A stretch of 64,000 nucleotides of DNA, from contig JAURVB010010327.1 of the NCBI GenBank assembly GCA_033002965.1, positions 34,517 through 98,516 on the forward strand, written 5' to 3'. The stretch comes from Piper betle. Taxonomy: Eukaryota; Streptophyta; Magnoliopsida; Piperales; Piperaceae. Shown piece by piece: positions 60,815 through 64,000 of the stretch. Each line of letters opens with the position of its first letter. Position 1 is the stretch's first letter. The position numbers and the translations under genes are program-made. The notes under the pieces were generated by a model that was not told the origin of the DNA, did no database searches, and was given only the letters and a program-made list of their open reading frames with translations.

Positions 60815-60893
60815 ATGTATAGGAGGGGAGGCCACCCTTGAAGACAGGGAGCTTAACGTAGGCTCATATAATAAGATCGTTAAATTGATGAAA
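60815..60893 (+). repeat. Right copy of the 79-bp direct duplication
   Basis: It starts exactly at the right end of the hAT-like unit. It matches 59589-59667 except for t/c and g/a changes near 60853, 60858 and 60879. Confidence 0.85.
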
Positions 60894-61342
60894 AATGGAT
60901 ATAAGTATTACATTATTCTTACTTTTATTATACGACTTAGTGATTTCAGCACTAACGTAACAATGTGTTCACGGGTGAGTCTCCATGTTGATAGTTGAGA
61001 AGAGAATTTGACTATGTTGTGGCTCTTTCGTTGAGGACCATTGTCATAGTAGATTTATGGACTTTCTTTATTTTAATTAAGTTAAACATGGATAATTAAA
61101 TCATTCTTAAGGGATTTGTGTCATTTTTATTTCCTTTAGTCTATTTTGTTTATAGTTTAGCTACATGAATAAACTTCTATTTAATCTTATTGAATTAATA
61201 TGACTTTGCATGTTTTACTTCATATATTATTTTTTTCCATGCAATATCTAACTTTTGAATTTACATTGTTATTACATTTATCTCTTTTGTTATTTATTTA
61301 TCCCTTTTTAGTTGTGGCCAATTTTTTGGGTGGGTCATTGCA

Positions 61343-63480
61343 TAATGTGCTCACCCCTAATCATTAGCCCCATCACGGTGGATATGGGCAAAAAAATTAG
61401 TCCATTTCACCCAATTTGGCACATCTATTTGTTTCGTATTTATTTACTTAAAAATTAGTCATAGCCCCGCGTAATGAGTGATTTTTTTCTGTGCAAATAA
61501 ACTAGTATCAAAATTATTAAATTTGTAAATAGTCAAGTTAACAATTTTTAGTATAAATTTATTATTTAAAGTTAATTAAATTATAAACCTAAAATATTAT
61601 GTAAGCGTATAAACTATAAAAATTAATAGATATAAATTAATTGATTCTTGTACAAATAAATAAATATGAAGAAATATCATATTTTAGAACAATTCATGCA
61701 AAAACACAACAAGCTAGCAAAATCATTAATCAAAAAGCTCCCAAAGAAAAAATTAAATATCATACTTGTTTCATTATCATCTAATGGATAATTATTTGTT
61801 GCATTTCTTCCAACTATTTGTATAATTCTTCTTTTAATTTTTTAAAAATCTCTACATATACCACAAATAATAGCTTACTGATATAGAACTCTTTGTATCA
61901 ACTATGACTCATTGAAAGTTCATCATCATTTCGGTGTTTATAATCCTTTTACGTTTATAACTTTTTTTTTAAAAAAAGTAAAAAGTTTTCTATAAAAAGA
62001 TAACATATCACAATTTAAAAACCACATTCTGTAATACATATAGCACTTTTAGTAGGAAAAATGATCAATAAATAATACAAAAAATGTCATGAAGTACCAA
62101 ATGCAAAAAATAAACATATCTAAAAATAAAAACAAAAAACAAATTCGAAGTGAAACTATTAGAAAGGGGAAAATCTAAAAAAAATGAGGTGCAAATAATA
62201 AAAGATAAAACAATGATGAAGGAGAATAGAATATTGAATAAAAAATTTTAAAAAATAAAAAATTAATGGTATTAAAAATGAAGAAGTGAATTACATAATA
62301 ACAAAGAAAATAAAGAAGGAAAGTTGAATAATAAAATTATAATAAATCAAAAAAATATTATAAAAATCAATTAAACATAAAAGTATAATTCCCTCATAGC
62401 TATTTATGTTTTTTGACACGATTATCTTTTTGGAAAAAAATTTTAATTATCAAAAGAAAAAATATTTTGAGATATGTTGTTGGCATATTTATAAGTCAGA
62501 GATGAGATAAATCCTTGTAAAAAGATAAACATTTTGCATGAGAAAGAAACAGAATGGTCAAATTATAGTGATGGAAAAACAATTTTAAAAAACATACTAT
62601 TATAATGACCTCATAGTTATTCATGCCTTTTAAGATGGTTAAATTTTAAAAAAACTTGTACGAATTAAAATAAGAAATATTTTGAGAGATATTGTTAACA
62701 TATTTATATGGAAAAATTGAGATACAATTCTTAAACAAATGAGTGTTCTGAAGAAAATGTGTATCCCCTTAAAAGTGCATATCATTTAGAAGTGGTGTAC
62801 ACCCTTTAGAAATGATACAAGGCCTTCTAGAAAAATTGTATATTTTTTAGAAGAGTTCTAATTTTTAGAAAACACCTTTTAGAAAAGTTTTACTCTTTAG
62901 AATGCACCCCTTTCAAATTAACATCACCCTTTAAAAATTAATCATATGTTTTATACCCGTTTAGATTCGACGAAGAGTCAAAAAAAGTTCTAAACAAATC
63001 TGGTGTAAATTTCTTTCCACTTTATTAATGACAGGGGAAATAAAGTTTTCAAATTAGTAGATACTCCCATAATTTTATGATTTTTATAAAAAGGTTATGC
63101 AATCTTTAAGAAAATTTAAATAGCATCATATTTAAAATTGTTTTAGATTTCAATAAATAAACATTTTATTTATATAAGATATGATTTTTTAAATATCATT
63201 AAAAAATCAAATTTTATTTTATTGCACATGTGGCAAGTGACCAGTTATATTGGATTGGAAGATTTTGCGATTAATATAAAAAATTACCTTTTAACGTTAA
63301 ATTTTAGTAATTTAAAGTTCAAGTAAGCTTAATTTTTCTCAATATGATATATACAATAAATAAAATTTTGATTTGAAGTCAAATGAACTAATGATTGTTT
63401 CACTTAATTAGAATCAAAACTTGATATTTATTTATTTATTTTAGACAGATATTGAACATTTGAGGAGAGAGAAAGAGTGG
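61343..63480. other. No gene recognised; very AT-rich
   Basis: Two diverged direct repeats of about 130-150 bp (about 62390-62520 and 62595-62720) share ctcatag.tatt.atg and aaatattttgaga.at.ttgtt. At 62750-62940 the word ccctttagaa and variants recur about eight times. No transposon ends or ORFs are convincing. Confidence 0.5.
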
Positions 63481-64000
63481 TGGTGGCTTGAGAGAGGAGC
63501 CTTCTATCTTCTCAATTCTTCTCGCCTCAGTTCAGTGACTTTTGTCGAGAGACTTCAGTAGTTGGCTTCGGGGACTCAAAGGCTTCGTTTTTATTAATAG
63601 AGTTTGTCAGTTTGACCGTGGATTTTGTTGATTTGTTTTCCATAGTTTTCTTCAGCGGCAGCTGCCCATCATCCACTCCCAGAAAATTAGCATATACCTT
63701 CGGAAATATATGGTAAAAATATTTACCATCAGATCTGTTGATGGTAAAAATCTGTTGATAAAATGGTTCTCTATCTAACACTGAAATGGAAATAACTAAC
63801 GGTGAAACCAACTGAAGGAAGACATATTACTAATAATTTTTTTATGGTAAATCTGATGGTAAAACATGAGGTGACATCCATTTTTATATATTTTCGATGG
63901 TAATTCTGATGGTAAATGGCATAGCCGTTAACATATATAATGTATATTTTTATAAAAAAAACTGTTACATTTTACAATTAGCACAACAGATAGCATCAAT
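63480..64000 (-). mobile_element. Possible CACTA subterminal region, cut by the window edge
   Basis: Repeated words ggtaaatctgatggtaa and gatggtaattctgatggtaa (63845-63920), and the palindromic pair ggtaaaaatatttacc (63711-63726), resemble the accgtcgg/ccgacggt repeats of CACTA ends with CpGs changed to CA/TG. A minus-strand ORF of 94 codons (63527-63811) has no family I recognise (FLGVDDGQLPLKKTMENK). It could be an element ORF. Confidence 0.3.

Larger units (their letters stand above)
55300..61342 (+). repeat. Family-B-like LTR carrying two nested insertions
   Basis: Blocks at 55850-56460 match 20550-21240 of the family-B solo LTR (both have aaataaagt.cgaacctttg and aggtctgtataat). 59403-59666 and 60894-61010 continue the match (tgatactgagagggtg, then cttagtg..tt..cactaacg). 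The end at 61342 is gggtgggtcattgca. Insertions are at 56520-59402 and 59667-60814. The left end is not defined, and homology fades before about 55300. Confidence 0.65.

Overview
This is nuclear DNA of a flowering plant. It is AT-rich and crowded with degenerate LTR retrotransposons of plant clades (Athila- and Tat-like Ty3/gypsy, chromoviruses with initiator-Met tRNA primer sites). It also holds CACTA- and hAT-like DNA-transposon pieces, an L1-type LINE relic, and one split host gene with eight GT-AG exons. The sequence does not fix the species. I see no tRNA, rRNA, CRISPR array or bacterial operon.

Layout. 1-509 is the tail of an LTR that I call family B. 604-2387 (minus) and 16138-17889 (plus) are two inverted copies of one Tat-like LTR. 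5789-12290 is an Athila-like element with both LTRs, a tRNA-Asp primer site, broken gag and protease, and a deletion removing nearly all of RT, RNase H and integrase. 13.8-15.4 kb is a CACTA-like relic.

18550-43514 is one minus-strand chromovirus (family A) that other elements have entered four times: a plus-strand family-B solo LTR in its 3' LTR (19059-22012), a family-B solo LTR inside its integrase (25044-26272), a nearly complete but gag/protease-deleted family-B element (27245-33984), and a 3.0-kb family-A solo LTR with a perfect 5-bp target duplication in its 5' LTR (38883-41886). A LINE relic follows at 43.6-44.9 kb.

45374-54427 (minus) is the only host gene I can support: an F-box gene resembling SKIP31 (SKP1-interacting partner 31). 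All eight exons join in phase, except that exon 1 has a one-base frame problem just after a poly-Asp run. Its third intron carries a long near-perfect inverted repeat made from a zinc-knuckle retroelement- or pararetrovirus-like fragment.

Upstream of the gene lie a hAT-like terminus and another family-B LTR (about 55.3-61.3 kb). That LTR holds a family-A solo LTR and a hAT-like unit bracketed by 79-bp direct duplications. The window ends in AT-rich DNA and what looks like a CACTA subterminal repeat region.

The repeats are parasitic and mostly dead. The F-box gene would act as the substrate adaptor of an SCF ubiquitin ligase if it is intact.
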